From Pseudomonas taeanensis MS-3 (lineage in GTDB: Bacteria > Pseudomonadota > Gammaproteobacteria > Pseudomonadales > Pseudomonadaceae): a stretch of DNA of 64,000 bases. Positions within the stretch are counted from its first letter, which is position 1. The number at the start of each line of letters is the position of its first letter. The notes beneath the pieces are model-generated. The model saw only the letters and a program-made list of their open reading frames with translations. It was not told the origin of the DNA and did no database searches. Where the stretch lies: assembly GCF_000498575.2 (NCBI RefSeq), contig NZ_AWSQ01000004.1, positions 61,449-125,448 on the forward strand, given 5' to 3'. The position numbers and the translations under genes were made by a program. Positions 17,870-27,128 of this stretch are shown here, in pieces.

Positions 17870-20218
17870 CTAAGGCGTTGACTGCGGTTCGGGGTTGGCT
17901 TCTGGCGTCTTGAGCATTGCAGCCAGGCCTTCACCCAGCCTCAGATTGCTCTTGCGCACGATCTCGATAAAGCTATTGAAGGGCCGATCGGTGATGCCCA
18001 CCAGCCCCAGATGACCGTTCTCGCCATCCAGCAGGCGCCCGGTTACCGGCTGATCCAGATACTGGAACCAGTGCGCACCGACTATCGAGGGTTCGGCCAG
18101 GGCCTGCTTGAGGAAATGCGCATACGCCGGCCCGCGCTGTTGTTCATTGGGCACTTCGCTGAGCCCGCCCCAGAACGGACCACGGTCACGCGAACCGAAA
18201 TGGAACTCGCTGATCAGCACAGGTTTATCCAGCGTGCGCAACGCGGCGAAATCGTAGCCCTGCTGCGGCTCGCGCGTATAGAGGTTGAAGCTCAGCACAT
18301 CGCAATACTCGGCGCAGGACGCCACCGCCTCCGGCGTGCTGATGGCGAAACGACCACCGAGCAGCAGGTGGTTGGGCGCGTGCCAATCGAGCGCATCGGT
18401 AATGGTCTTGAAATAGGTGTCGGCGAACAGTCGCTGGAAGCGCTGGAAGTCCTGCTCGATGGCCGGGTGTTCGGCGCTGGGCAGCGGCGCCTCAAAGCCC
18501 GGATCTTCCATCAGTTCCCAAGCCGCCAACTCGATACCCCAGGCCCGCGATAAACCCTGCTGGTTGCGGTACTTGTCGCGCAGTAGCTTGAGGAAGGCCC
18601 GCTTGGCCGGCACATCGGTGGTCGAGCGCAGGGTGCCGTAGGCCAGCGCATAACGTCCGCGCGCCCCCGCGTCCGGGTGCGCCCAAGCCAGCTCGTTGTC
18701 GGCGAAATAGCCCAGCAGCCAGGGGTCATCGCGATGATCACGGGTGGCAATGGCGACGGCCCGCTCCGCGGCCATGGCGAAGCGCGGATCGAACGGATCG
18801 GGCATGCCGCCCCACCAATCCTGGCCTGTGCTGATGGTCTGGTAATCGCCACTGATCGACAACGGCAAGGTGTAGGGCACACGTTTGGCCTGACCCAGAG
18901 CCGGCTCGCTCCAGTTGCCGACGGTATTGAATCCCCAGGCCTGCAAACGATCCAGCGCCTGACGACTCCAGCGTTCGGCATCGAAGGGTTGATCGATACA
19001 AGCGCTCTCGCTCGCGTTTCGCGTGGCCGAGGTCGGGCTGGCAGCATCTGGAGCCTTTGCCACGTCAGCTGCTTTGGGATTTGGCGCCGCAGCGGTCGGC
19101 TTGCCTGGCTCACTGCAGCGCGCCTGCACATAGGTGCGCTGCAGGTTGGCTCGGTAAAAATCGAACCAGCGCCCATGATCGAATCCACGGCCTTTGCTCG
19201 CGCCGCTATTGTTTCGGCTGTCGCTGCTGCCGTACTGCGCAGCCAGCGGCTCGTCGACCTTGGGCAGCGCACTGAACATCGCCTCCCGACCTTCGATATA
19301 GGTCTGGCTCTGACTGGAAGTCACCGCGTTCACCCCGAGGGAAAAAAACGCATGCCCTTGTGGGGTGACCAGATACCAGCGGCCGTCCTGTTTTTCGGTG
19401 CGAAAGAATCCCGTGGCCTCGAACGCCGGGGCGTTGAGCACACCGCCGAACTGATCCTGTGCCGGACGCTCCGCCAGCCATTTGTTCAGCTGCAGCTGTT
19501 CGTTGACGGCGGCCGCTTGCAACTGCGCGACGCTGTTGATCTTTTCCGGCCAGTGGCTACGACTGTACTGGCCAAAGCCATCGACGATGCCCGCATAGGC
19601 TGCCTGCTGGGGCGCCACACCCTCGCGCACGCCGAAGCGGCCGAGCAGGATGCTCTGCGGTACATCCGGCTGATCCATGGAAAGGGTCACTGCCGTGACC
19701 TGGCTTGGGTCCAACTCACCCTCGACGGCAGTCGCCAGCAATAACAACTCCCCCTCGTGGCGCCAGGGCATCGGTGGCCCGGCACGCATGCCCAGGGCTT
19801 TCGGCGACGTCGCCTGCAGCGGCACCAGCAGAACCTGCGCAGGCCCTGCCGGTAGGGCGATACGGCTATTCAGCACCTTACCGTCACGGCTTTCGATGCG
19901 CACGTTCAGGGTCAACGCCCAATCCATCGCATTTTGCAGATACAGGGTCATGGCGCCGGCCTTCGACCAGTTCCAGGCGCCCGCTTGTGGAGTCATCTGC
20001 AGACTCGGCCGCTCGGCGGCGTTAAATACCAGCCTGCGCAGGACTTCATCCGCTTGGGTGGTTTCACCCCTCAACTGCGGAAAACTGGCGTCACGGGAGG
20101 TCACCTGCACCACATCGGTGGGGCTGACGAAGTTAAACAAGGTCTGTTGACCCGCTGGGGCGGCGAACAGCGGTGAAACAAACAACAGGGCGACCACAAG
20201 CACTGCGCGGGACATCAT
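17870..20218 (-). CDS. Secreted agarase-like glycoside hydrolase (GH50-like)
   Basis: 782 residues with a clear signal peptide (cleavage near LFAAPA, residue 20). An N-terminal beta-rich domain of about 250 residues precedes a TIM-barrel region introduced by FFRTEKQDGRWYLVTPQGHAFF (shown by GRWYLVTPQG), which resembles GH50 beta-agarases. Likely catalytic acids are Glu509 in FADNELAW (acid/base) and Glu671 in ISEFHFG (nucleophile). A low-complexity PTAAAPNPKAADV-like insert near residue 380 is unusual for the family. Its true substrate is uncertain because no other polysaccharide-utilisation genes are nearby. The RBS AGGAGAA precedes the ATG. Confidence 0.72.
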   Translation of the reverse strand: MMSRAVLVVALLFVSPLFAAPAGQQTLFNFVSPTDVVQVTSRDASFPQLRGETTQADEVLRRLVFNAAERPSLQMTPQAGAWNWSKAGAMTLYLQNAMDWALTLNVRIESRDGKVLNSRIALPAGPAQVLLVPLQATSPKALGMRAGPPMPWRHEGELLLLATAVEGELDPSQVTAVTLSMDQPDVPQSILLGRFGVREGVAPQQAAYAGIVDGFGQYSRSHWPEKINSVAQLQAAAVNEQLQLNKWLAERPAQDQFGGVLNAPAFEATGFFRTEKQDGRWYLVTPQGHAFFSLGVNAVTSSQSQTYIEGREAMFSALPKVDEPLAAQYGSSDSRNNSGASKGRGFDHGRWFDFYRANLQRTYVQARCSEPGKPTAAAPNPKAADVAKAPDAASPTSATRNASESACIDQPFDAERWSRQALDRLQAWGFNTVGNWSEPALGQAKRVPYTLPLSISGDYQTISTGQDWWGGMPDPFDPRFAMAAERAVAIATRDHRDDPWLLGYFADNELAWAHPDAGARGRYALAYGTLRSTTDVPAKRAFLKLLRDKYRNQQGLSRAWGIELAAWELMEDPGFEAPLPSAEHPAIEQDFQRFQRLFADTYFKTITDALDWHAPNHLLLGGRFAISTPEAVASCAEYCDVLSFNLYTREPQQGYDFAALRTLDKPVLISEFHFGSRDRGPFWGGLSEVPNEQQRGPAYAHFLKQALAEPSIVGAHWFQYLDQPVTGRLLDGENGHLGLVGITDRPFNSFIEIVRKSNLRLGEGLAAMLKTPEANPEPQSTP

Positions 20219-20290
20219 CTACAGGTTCTCCTAAGCGACCGGCCAACAGACATTGCATTCACCGAACATTTCCCCTGACAAACAAAAGTC

Positions 20291-22435
20291 TCAGGTTATT
20301 TCTCGGCGAAACGGTGGCAGCGCATTGAGAATTGCCTTGCCGTAACGCTGGGTTACCAGCCGGCGATCAAGCAGGGTGATGGTGCCGCGGTCTTCTTCGG
20401 TGCGCAGCAGCCTGCCACAGGCCTGGACCAGGCGTAACGACGCATCCGGTACGGAGATTTCCATGAACGGATTGCCGCCGCGCGCCTCGATCCACTCGGC
20501 CAGCGCCGCCTCCACCGGGTCATCTGGAACGGCAAAGGGAATTTTGGCGATTACCACGTGCTCACAATAGGCGCCCGGTAGATCGACGCCTTCGGCGAAG
20601 CTGGCCAGGCCGAACAGCACACTGGACTCCCCCCCGTCGACCCGCGCCTTGTGCTTGTTCAGGGTTTCCTGCTTGGACAGATTGCCCTGGATAAACACGC
20701 GCTTACGCCAATCACGGTCCAGGCCGTCGAAGACTTCCTTCATTTGCTTGCGCGAGGAGAACAGCACCAGGGTGCCACGCGAGCCTTCTACCAGCGCGGG
20801 CAGGTCACGAATGATCGCCGCCGTGTGCGCCACGGCATCGCGCGGATCGGCCTTGAGATCCGGCACTCGCAGTACGCCGGCATCGGCATGATGAAACGGA
20901 CTGGGCACCACCGCGGTTACCGCCACTTTCGGCAGTCCGGCGCGCATCCGATAACGGTCGAAGGTGCCCAGGGCGGTGAGGGTCGCCGACGTCACCAGGG
21001 CGCCATGGGCCACGTTCCACAGGCTGCGCCGCAAGGTCTCGGCCGCCAGGATGGGACTGGCGTTGACCTCGATATCGAACAACGCACCGCTCTCGGCCAG
21101 GCTCAGCCAGCGCGCCATTGGCGGACTGTCTTCCGGGTCTTCGGCGGTAAAGGCCAGCCACAGCTCCCAGTTGCCCTGAGCCCGAGCCAGCAGGCTGCCG
21201 AACAGCGGGTACCATTCTTCCGCTTGATGACTGGCGATACCGATGGTGGCTTCGCCATCCATGGCTTCCTTGAGCTTCTCGGTAAGCCCGGTGAACAGCT
21301 CGGTGAGTTTGGAGAAGCCTTTTTTCAGTTCCAGCCCCATCTCTGTCAGGTGCTCCGGCACCCGGCCACCGACGAAGCGATGCCGTGGTCGCTCGCGACC
21401 CTCCATGTCCTCACCCGGCTTGAAGTCGGCAAGTTGCTCACAGGCGCTGAACATGAACTGCTGCTGAGTCTTGATCGCGCGCGCCAGCTCGGGCACCTGC
21501 TCGATCAAGCGCCCCAGGTCGCCCGGCAGCGGATGTTGGGCCAGCAGTTTGCTGAGATTTTTCGCCGTTTGCTCAAGCCAGTCGGCGGTCGAACGCAGAC
21601 GGGTAAAGTGGGCGAAGTGGCCGATCGCCTTGTCGGGCAAGTGATGGCCTTCGTCAAACACATAGAAGGTTTCACGCGGGTCTGGCAGCACCGCACCGCC
21701 ACCCAGGGCCAGATCGGCCAGTACCATGTCGTGGTTGGTGACTATCACATCAACCTTGCCCATACCTTCGCGCGCCTTATAAAAGGCGCATTGCTGGAAA
21801 TTCGGGCAATGGCGACTGGTGCACTGGCTGTGGTCGGTGGTCAGCCGCGCCCAGTCTGCGTCCTCCAGCTCCTCGGGCCAGCTGTCGCGGTCACCGTCCC
21901 ACTTGTTGCCTGCAAGTTTTTCGATCATCCCGGTGAACAGTTTCTGGCTCTGCTCATCGACGTCGATCTTGAAGCCTTCTTCGGCGAACAGCTGGGCGGT
22001 GGAGCTCTGCGCCTGACCTTCTTGCAACAACAGGTCGAGCTTGGACAGGCATAAGTAGCGACCGCGCCCCTTGGCCAGGGCGAAACTGAAATTAAGGCCA
22101 CTGTTGCGCATCAGGTCCGGCAGATCCTTGTGCACGATCTGCTCTTGCAGGGCCACGGTTGCGGTGGCAACCACCAACCGCTTGCCGGCCGCCTTGGCCG
22201 TGGGAATCGCCGCCAGGCAGTAGGCCACGGTCTTCCCCGTGCCCGTACCGGCCTCGACTGCCACCACAGCGGGGTCGCCGCTGCGTTTACCTTCATCGTC
22301 GGTCTTGATCGCACCTAGCACCTTGGCGATCTCGGCGATCATCAAGCGCTGCCCATAGCGCGGCTTTAGCCCCTTGGCATCGAGGAAACGGGAATAGGCG
22401 CCCTGAATCTGGGTCTTGAGTTCGGTACTGAGCAT
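20291..22435 (-). CDS. dinG: ATP-dependent DNA helicase DinG
   Basis: 714 residues, family length. Superfamily 2 XPD-like helicase that unwinds DNA 5' to 3' and resolves R-loops and other structures. Walker A is AGTGTGKT (about residue 60) and Walker B is the DEGH box (VFDEGHH). The Fe-S cluster cysteines are GRYLC and then CTSRHCPNFQQC. The C-terminal motif VI is QACGRLLR. In E. coli DinG is induced by DNA damage; no LexA box was seen in the 288 bases upstream here. It is divergent from the CopD-like gene. Confidence 0.94.
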   Translation of the reverse strand: MLSTELKTQIQGAYSRFLDAKGLKPRYGQRLMIAEIAKVLGAIKTDDEGKRSGDPAVVAVEAGTGTGKTVAYCLAAIPTAKAAGKRLVVATATVALQEQIVHKDLPDLMRNSGLNFSFALAKGRGRYLCLSKLDLLLQEGQAQSSTAQLFAEEGFKIDVDEQSQKLFTGMIEKLAGNKWDGDRDSWPEELEDADWARLTTDHSQCTSRHCPNFQQCAFYKAREGMGKVDVIVTNHDMVLADLALGGGAVLPDPRETFYVFDEGHHLPDKAIGHFAHFTRLRSTADWLEQTAKNLSKLLAQHPLPGDLGRLIEQVPELARAIKTQQQFMFSACEQLADFKPGEDMEGRERPRHRFVGGRVPEHLTEMGLELKKGFSKLTELFTGLTEKLKEAMDGEATIGIASHQAEEWYPLFGSLLARAQGNWELWLAFTAEDPEDSPPMARWLSLAESGALFDIEVNASPILAAETLRRSLWNVAHGALVTSATLTALGTFDRYRMRAGLPKVAVTAVVPSPFHHADAGVLRVPDLKADPRDAVAHTAAIIRDLPALVEGSRGTLVLFSSRKQMKEVFDGLDRDWRKRVFIQGNLSKQETLNKHKARVDGGESSVLFGLASFAEGVDLPGAYCEHVVIAKIPFAVPDDPVEAALAEWIEARGGNPFMEISVPDASLRLVQACGRLLRTEEDRGTITLLDRRLVTQRYGKAILNALPPFRREIT

Positions 22436-22723
22436 GGGGATCTGGGCGCGAAAAGGCTGGATAAATTTTCAGTGTTTGCAAACGGCCGCTATCATAACGC
22501 GCTATTCACCCCGGCGCTGAACCGCTTACCGGACAGCTGAAAACGTTGGCAAACGCCAACCGAGAAACAGAGCTGCGACATGGATGCTGGCGATAGCGTA
22601 CTCGCAGCTGCCAAAATCGCGTATTGCAACAGGGCGAGGACCTTCGAGCCGTCTCGACTCTTCGGCGACATGCGCAACTCACCGTGGTTTTTCAACGAAT
22701 TTTCATATGACTGGAGTACTTGC

Positions 22724-23188
22724 ATGACGCCTCACGCTTTGACTTATGCCCTGCACCTGCTTGCGAGCCTCATCTGGGTAGGCGGCATGTTCTTCGCCTG
22801 GATGGTCCTGCGCCCCGCAGCCGTCAGCGCGCTGGAAGCCCCGGCACGACTGAAACTGTGGCTCGAGGTGTTCAGCCGCTTCTTTCTCTGGGTATGGGCC
22901 GCCGTGCTGGTGCTGCCGATCACAGGCGTGGGCATGCTGCACTTGCGCTTCGCCGGCTTCGAAGGCGCCCCGCGTTACGTGCACATCATGATGGGACTCT
23001 ATCTGGTCATGCTCGCGCTGTTTATTCGCGTGCAGGCGCTGCAATTACCGGAGTTGCGCCGCGCGGTAGCCGCCGAAGACTGGCCGAGTGGCGGCGCGGT
23101 ACTCGGGCGGATTCGCCGCCTGGTGGGTCTAAACCTGATATTGGGGCTGTTCGTGGTGAGCATCGCCGCCGTACGCCCCGGTTTCTAA
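22724..23188 (+). CDS. CopD-like inner-membrane protein
   Basis: 154 residues, four transmembrane segments, with HLLASLIWVGGMFFAWMVLRP near the N-terminus, the typical start of the CopD-related family. Conserved histidines (HALTYALHLL, HIMMG) could bind metal or haem. CopD homologues take up or handle copper; a copper link is inferred only from the family, since no copA, copC or cueR lies nearby. The start at 22724 has GGAG six to seven bases upstream. The longer frame begins in non-coding sequence. Confidence 0.85.
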   Translation: MTPHALTYALHLLASLIWVGGMFFAWMVLRPAAVSALEAPARLKLWLEVFSRFFLWVWAAVLVLPITGVGMLHLRFAGFEGAPRYVHIMMGLYLVMLALFIRVQALQLPELRRAVAAEDWPSGGAVLGRIRRLVGLNLILGLFVVSIAAVRPGF

Positions 23189-23197
23189 ACCGCGCCA

Positions 23198-23216
23198 GGA
23201 GCGCTTGACGCGCTCC
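23198..23216 (+). terminator. Stem-loop after the CopD-like gene
   Basis: GGAGCGC and GCGCTCC arms with a 5-base loop lie ten bases after the stop. They are followed only by TTAT, so it is a weak intrinsic terminator or an mRNA 3' end. It may serve both convergent genes. Confidence 0.55.
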
Positions 23217-23235
23217 TTATCCGGCCAGTGCGGCG

Positions 23236-24003
23236 TTAGAAACGCACTAGATCCAAATCACCCGCCGCACCTTGGGCGCCCGCGCGCCCCGTTTGACCGG
23301 GCCGGCCATCGGCAGCGCCGTCGGCGCTGTAGAGCCAGCAGCCGGTGCTCGCACCACCGCTACCGCCGCTACCACCTTCGCCTGCCGGGCCACCGGCCCC
23401 ACCATCCAAACGTATCTGCAGGCGCTCGAGCGGGAACGCCTGCGGTACTTCCACGCGAACTCGGCCACCCGCCGTGCCAGTCTGTCCGTCGCCGCCGTTC
23501 TGTCCGTCATGGCCTCGGCTGGCCTGCCCCCAGGCACAACCACCGGCCTTGCCATCGGCGCCATCCAAGCCTACGTAACCTGGCGCACCCGCACTGCCGC
23601 GAGCATCGACTATCAACGCGTCAGTCGTCACGTTCTCAAGACGAATACTCAGCGTGCGTCCAGGCAATGACTGTTTAAGCCGAGAACCTGAGGCGCCACG
23701 CGCACTAATCTGCGCGCCAGGGGCAATTTCGCCACGACCGACGTGCAAGCGAAAAGGTCGCTCGCTTGGCGCAATGGCAATCCGAGCATCACGCCCAAGG
23801 CGCAGTTCGCTGACGCGAATTTCAGTCAGCCCCGCTGGAACCATCAAGGTTCCGTTGTCGGCGATGCTTAGCCGCTCGACCAGCAACACGTCGGTGGTGG
23901 CCGGCAACCGCAACAGTGCGTGGGATTCGACTTCGATCAAGGCCTGCGCCAGTGCCATCGGGCTGCACAACGTAGCCAACAACAAGAGCCTACGCATGCT
24001 CAA
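23236..24003 (-). CDS. Secreted glycine-rich collagen-like protein
   Basis: 255 residues. A signal peptide (LLLATLCSPMALAQA) precedes a beta-strand-rich middle. From about residue 135 the chain becomes a run of Gly-rich collagen-like triplets (GSAGAPGYVGLDGADGKAGG, GGDGQTGTAGG, GGAGGPAGEGGSGG). Two lone cysteines (GGCAWG, TGCWLY) may be paired. I know no named function; it is likely periplasmic or extracellular. A second ATG two codons in is equally possible. Its start overlaps the DUF1145 gene by 14 bases, suggesting co-translation. Confidence 0.72.
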   Translation of the reverse strand: MSMRRLLLLATLCSPMALAQALIEVESHALLRLPATTDVLLVERLSIADNGTLMVPAGLTEIRVSELRLGRDARIAIAPSERPFRLHVGRGEIAPGAQISARGASGSRLKQSLPGRTLSIRLENVTTDALIVDARGSAGAPGYVGLDGADGKAGGCAWGQASRGHDGQNGGDGQTGTAGGRVRVEVPQAFPLERLQIRLDGGAGGPAGEGGSGGSGGASTGCWLYSADGAADGRPGQTGRAGAQGAAGDLDLVRF

Positions 24004-24283
24004 CCTCCTGCGGTACTGCGAGCATTGCTTGCGATTGCGGCATTCCCATCACATGGAATATGCCGAAGAGCATGACCTGCGCACGTTCCCGCCAAGGCCG
24101 TGGACACCCGCTGAGGCAATCCTTGAACAGCAATAGTTCGACCCCATGCATCAGCAAAATCAAGCCACCGAGCACATGCAGCAGCAGCGAGAATGGCTGC
24201 GCAAACGAATCGAACAGGTTGGCCAGCAGCGCGCCCCAAAACAACGCCGCCAGCACTTTCCCCAGACCCAAGAAAGTCGTCAT
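23990..24283 (-). CDS. DUF1145 family membrane protein (YhhL-like)
   Basis: 97 residues, two transmembrane helices (GKVLAALFWGALLANLF and LLHVLGGLILLMHGVELLLF) followed by a short cytoplasmic loop with the KDCLSGCPRPW cysteine pair and a third hydrophobic stretch (MLFGIFHVMGMP). This is the YhhL/DUF1145 layout. Its function is unknown. The start at 24283 follows GGGGCGG and matches family length. It is upstream of, and overlaps, the collagen-like gene on the same strand. Confidence 0.82.
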   Translation of the reverse strand: MTTFLGLGKVLAALFWGALLANLFDSFAQPFSLLLHVLGGLILLMHGVELLLFKDCLSGCPRPWRERAQVMLFGIFHVMGMPQSQAMLAVPQEVEHA

Positions 24284-24384
24284 ATCCGCCCCTTGCAGAT
24301 TATTCTTTGGCCGCACCTTAACTGCTGCAGATTGCCCGCACCAGCCGGAAAAAAGCGATAAGCCAATAAACACGAGCGCAGACC

Positions 24385-24412
24385 GAGCCTCACTGAAGAC
24401 AACGTGAGGCTC
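24385..24412 (-). terminator. Stem-loop after the first OmpA paralogue
   Basis: GAGCCTCAC and GTGAGGCTC arms with a 10-base loop lie about 25 bases downstream of the OmpA-type gene on the minus strand. There is no T-run, so it may be a processing or stability hairpin and not a true terminator. Confidence 0.45.
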
Positions 24413-24437
24413 CGCCGGACGGATTAGCTGACGTGGA

Positions 24438-25172
24438 TCAAGGCCGCGCTTCGACCTCGGCCTCTACCCGACGATTGATGGCGCGCCCAGACTCGGAAGT
24501 GTTGTCGGCAACAGGTCGCGACTCGCCGTAGCCAACGGACGAAACCCTACTGGTCTCGATGCCGTGCTGGTTGACCAACACATCGCGCACGGCATGGGCA
24601 CGGCGCTCGGACAGACCTTGATTATAGGCATCAGTGCCGACGGCATCGGTGTGCCCTTCGACGGTCGTAATGGTCTGCGGGTATAGCTTCATGAAGTCAG
24701 CCAAACTCTTGATGTCAGCTTGGCTTTCTGCCTTGACAACGGACTTGTCAAAATCGAATTTCACATCCAATTCGACGCGAACCGGCTCGGCAGCCTCAAC
24801 GACTTCAGGCTCCACGGCTGCCGGGCTGCTCGAATACAGCTTGAGCGCACAACCATTGTGGTGCACCGGAGTATTAGCCGGTGTGCCAGGGCAACGATCT
24901 CGTCGATCAAAAACGCCATCACCATCCTCATCGCCATCTTGGGCATAGCAGATCAGGCCGCCTATTACCGCACCGACCACAGCACCGCCCGCTGCCCAGG
25001 TAGAGTTTTCGATTGCGCCTAAGCCACCTCCGGCCAGACCACCAATCGCACTGCAAAGAGGCCAGTTCCCCTGATTGAGTGGCACGCTTTGTGAATTTGA
25101 AGTCGTGACGCAACCAGCAAGAACACTGCTGAGCATAAGAAGGGGGATGAGCTTGGAGAGGTTAGCGCTCAT
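24438..25172 (-). CDS. OmpA-family lipoprotein with glycine zipper and thrombospondin-type-3 repeat
   Basis: 244 residues. The lipobox is LAGCVTT. A glycine-zipper segment (AIGGLAGGGLGAIENSTWAAG) is followed by a calcium-binding-type DGDEDGDGVFDRRDRCPGT stretch (type 3 thrombospondin repeat). The C-terminal OmpA domain has FDFDKSVVK, VEGHTDAVGTDAYNQGLSERRA and SGRAINRRVEAE, which bind peptidoglycan. It is a tandem paralogue of the gene at 25312-25941. Likely job: linking the outer membrane to the cell wall. The RBS is an AGGAG just before the ATG. Confidence 0.9.
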   Translation of the reverse strand: MSANLSKLIPLLMLSSVLAGCVTTSNSQSVPLNQGNWPLCSAIGGLAGGGLGAIENSTWAAGGAVVGAVIGGLICYAQDGDEDGDGVFDRRDRCPGTPANTPVHHNGCALKLYSSSPAAVEPEVVEAAEPVRVELDVKFDFDKSVVKAESQADIKSLADFMKLYPQTITTVEGHTDAVGTDAYNQGLSERRAHAVRDVLVNQHGIETSRVSSVGYGESRPVADNTSESGRAINRRVEAEVEARP

Positions 25173-25311
25173 TGAGGAGGCTCCTATGTTACCGGCTTAG
25201 CACCGATAACACAGGAGTAAAGACCCACAACTCGAACTGCACAAGCTTAGCTATAGGCCAACAGACGCCTTGGCCAACTCCCTGGTGTTGTCGCCGAGTG
25301 CGGCCAAGCGC

Positions 25312-25941
25312 TTATGGCTGAGCTTCAACCTCAGCCTCAACCCGACGATTGATGGCACGCCCCGCGTCAGTGGCGTTGTCAGCAACAGGGCGAGACTCGC
25401 CGTAGCCCACTGCGTTGACTCGGCTACCCGAGACGCCGTACTGGTTGACCAACACGTCACGAACGGCATTGGCGCGACGCTCCGACAATCCCTGGTTGTA
25501 AGCATCAGTGCCGACGGAGTCGGTATGACCTTCAACTACCGTGGTGGTTTGTGGGAACTGTTGCATGAAATCAGCCAGACTCTTGATATCGCCGTAGCTT
25601 CCCTCTTTAACCACAGATTTGTCGAAATCAAACTTCACGTCCAACTCGACTCGAACCATTTCAGCCGGCTCAGGTGCCATGGGCTCCTCGACCATAACCT
25701 CCTCAACCATCACCATTTGCTCTGCCTCGGCGCCATGCACCCAGCAGTACGCTGCCGCCATACCGGCACCGACAAGCGCGCCGCCACCAGCCCATGTAGA
25801 GCTTTCGATCGCGCCCAACGCAGCTCCGCCTACACCGCCGACAGCGGCACACTTCGGCCAGTCGCTCTTCTGCAATCCCGCACAACCAGTCAAGAGGCTG
25901 GTCGCCAAGATCAGGGGTACTGCTTTCCTTGTGATGCTCAT
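25312..25941 (-). CDS. OmpA-family lipoprotein (tandem paralogue)
   Basis: 209 residues from the start that has AGGAGA upstream (25941). The lipobox is LLTGCAGL. The glycine-zipper AVGGVGGAALGAIESSTWAGGG closely parallels that of the neighbouring gene, but the type-3 repeat is missing and an acidic MVMVEEVMVEEPMAPEP linker takes its place. The OmpA-C domain is nearly identical to that of the neighbour (VEGHTDSVGTDAYNQGLSERRA). The two genes are 139 bases apart, in the same direction, which indicates a gene duplication with divergence in the linker. Confidence 0.9.
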   Translation of the reverse strand: MSITRKAVPLILATSLLTGCAGLQKSDWPKCAAVGGVGGAALGAIESSTWAGGGALVGAGMAAAYCWVHGAEAEQMVMVEEVMVEEPMAPEPAEMVRVELDVKFDFDKSVVKEGSYGDIKSLADFMQQFPQTTTVVEGHTDSVGTDAYNQGLSERRANAVRDVLVNQYGVSGSRVNAVGYGESRPVADNATDAGRAINRRVEAEVEAQP

Positions 25942-26104
25942 AAACAAGTCTCCTGTTGGAAATCGGCCCAAAACCGATACTTATGGAGTAAAGACGTCAG
26001 TTTTAAAATCCGCCAGATATGGTTGACTCACTTCAAGTAAATGATCGCTCTAGGCCATCTCGCGCCAGCACGTTAGTCTTTTCAAACTTGATCGAGGATT
26101 TTCG

Positions 26105-26602
26105 ATGGCTGCATGTATTTCTTCCCGCACACCACAACAAGCCATAGCCGCCCTGCTTGAGCGTTACGCCCCGAGCCGCCTGTTGCTAATCGGCGCTAGC
26201 GAACTGCCGGCCATTGCCGCATTCCAGGCTGCTCACGAGGATTGCCAGATCACGCACACCGTGGCGGGAGTCCTGCCGGCTGACGTGGCTGCGCAACGCT
26301 TTGATCTGGCGCTGATCGTCGATTGCCTTGAGCACCTACCCAAACGCACCGGCCTGGAGCTTCTCGGAGGCATTCGCAACCTGAATGCCAGCCGCATGGC
26401 GGTGTTGGTCGACTTGCAGGCTTGCGCCTGGCAAGACACCGACTTCTACGCCCTGGCCCTGCAAGCCAGCGAACGCTTCCAACGCGACGAGCAAACCCTC
26501 AACCTGTTTACCTACGATCTGCTCGACTACAAACAGGTACCGGACTGGCTCAACGCCAAGTTCTGGGCCAACCCGGAAAACTTCGGCAAGTTTTGGTGGT
26601 GA
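26105..26602 (+). CDS. Conserved pseudomonad protein, DUF6231-like
   Basis: 165 residues, no signal peptide. The pattern ([14 protein letters not shown], then [28 protein letters not shown]) resembles a degenerate class I methyltransferase fold, with D and E near the usual cofactor strands but without a full glycine-rich motif I. It is conserved in pseudomonads next to ychJ; I recall it as DUF6231. The function is unknown. Its TGA is four bases upstream of the ychJ start, so the two are almost certainly co-translated. Confidence 0.75.
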   Translation: MAACISSRTPQQAIAALLERYAPSRLLLIGASELPAIAAFQAAHEDCQITHTVAGVLPADVAAQRFDLALIVDCLEHLPKRTGLELLGGIRNLNASRMAVLVDLQACAWQDTDFYALALQASERFQRDEQTLNLFTYDLLDYKQVPDWLNAKFWANPENFGKFWW

Positions 26603-26606
26603 TGAC

Positions 26607-27092
26607 ATGATGGCCACTCCCCTTCCCCGTACAAGCTGCCCTTGCGGCAGTGGCGAGCCTCTGAATGAGTGCTGTGGCCGCTACCATGCCGGCGCCCCGG
26701 CACCCAGCGCGGAAACATTGATGCGCTCGCGCTACAGCGCTTATGTACTGGGGCAGGTCGACTATCTACTGACGACCACCCTACCGGCCCAACAGGACGG
26801 ACTGGATCGCGACGCGGTCAGCGCCTGGAGCTCCGAGAGCACCTGGCTTGGCTTGAATGTGGAAAGCGCCGAGATCCTGGCTGGCCAACCAGAGCACGCG
26901 TTCGTGACCTTCACCGCACGCTGGCACGATCACGACGGCGAACACAGCCACCGCGAACGCTCAGCCTTCGTTCAGCACGATGACCGCTGGTACTTCATCG
27001 ACCCCAGCGTAGAACTGAAAGCCGGACGCAACGACCCATGCCCCTGCGGCAGCAGACAGAAATTCAAAAAATGCTGTGCAGCCTTCGTCTGA
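26607..27092 (+). CDS. YchJ family SEC-C metal-binding protein
   Basis: 161 residues. It begins with a SEC-C motif ([13 protein letters not shown], about residues 11-23) and ends with another ([15 protein letters not shown]). Between them lies the YchJ NTF2-like core ([20 protein letters not shown]). The two zinc-binding motifs at opposite ends are the normal YchJ layout. The molecular role is not established. ATG occurs twice in a row (26607 and 26610), so the exact start is open by one codon. It follows DUF6231 by four bases. Confidence 0.9.
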   Translation: MMATPLPRTSCPCGSGEPLNECCGRYHAGAPAPSAETLMRSRYSAYVLGQVDYLLTTTLPAQQDGLDRDAVSAWSSESTWLGLNVESAEILAGQPEHAFVTFTARWHDHDGEHSHRERSAFVQHDDRWYFIDPSVELKAGRNDPCPCGSRQKFKKCCAAFV

Positions 27093-27128
27093 AAGCTCCG
27101 GCAGCCCTGATTCGACGACCCGACATGA

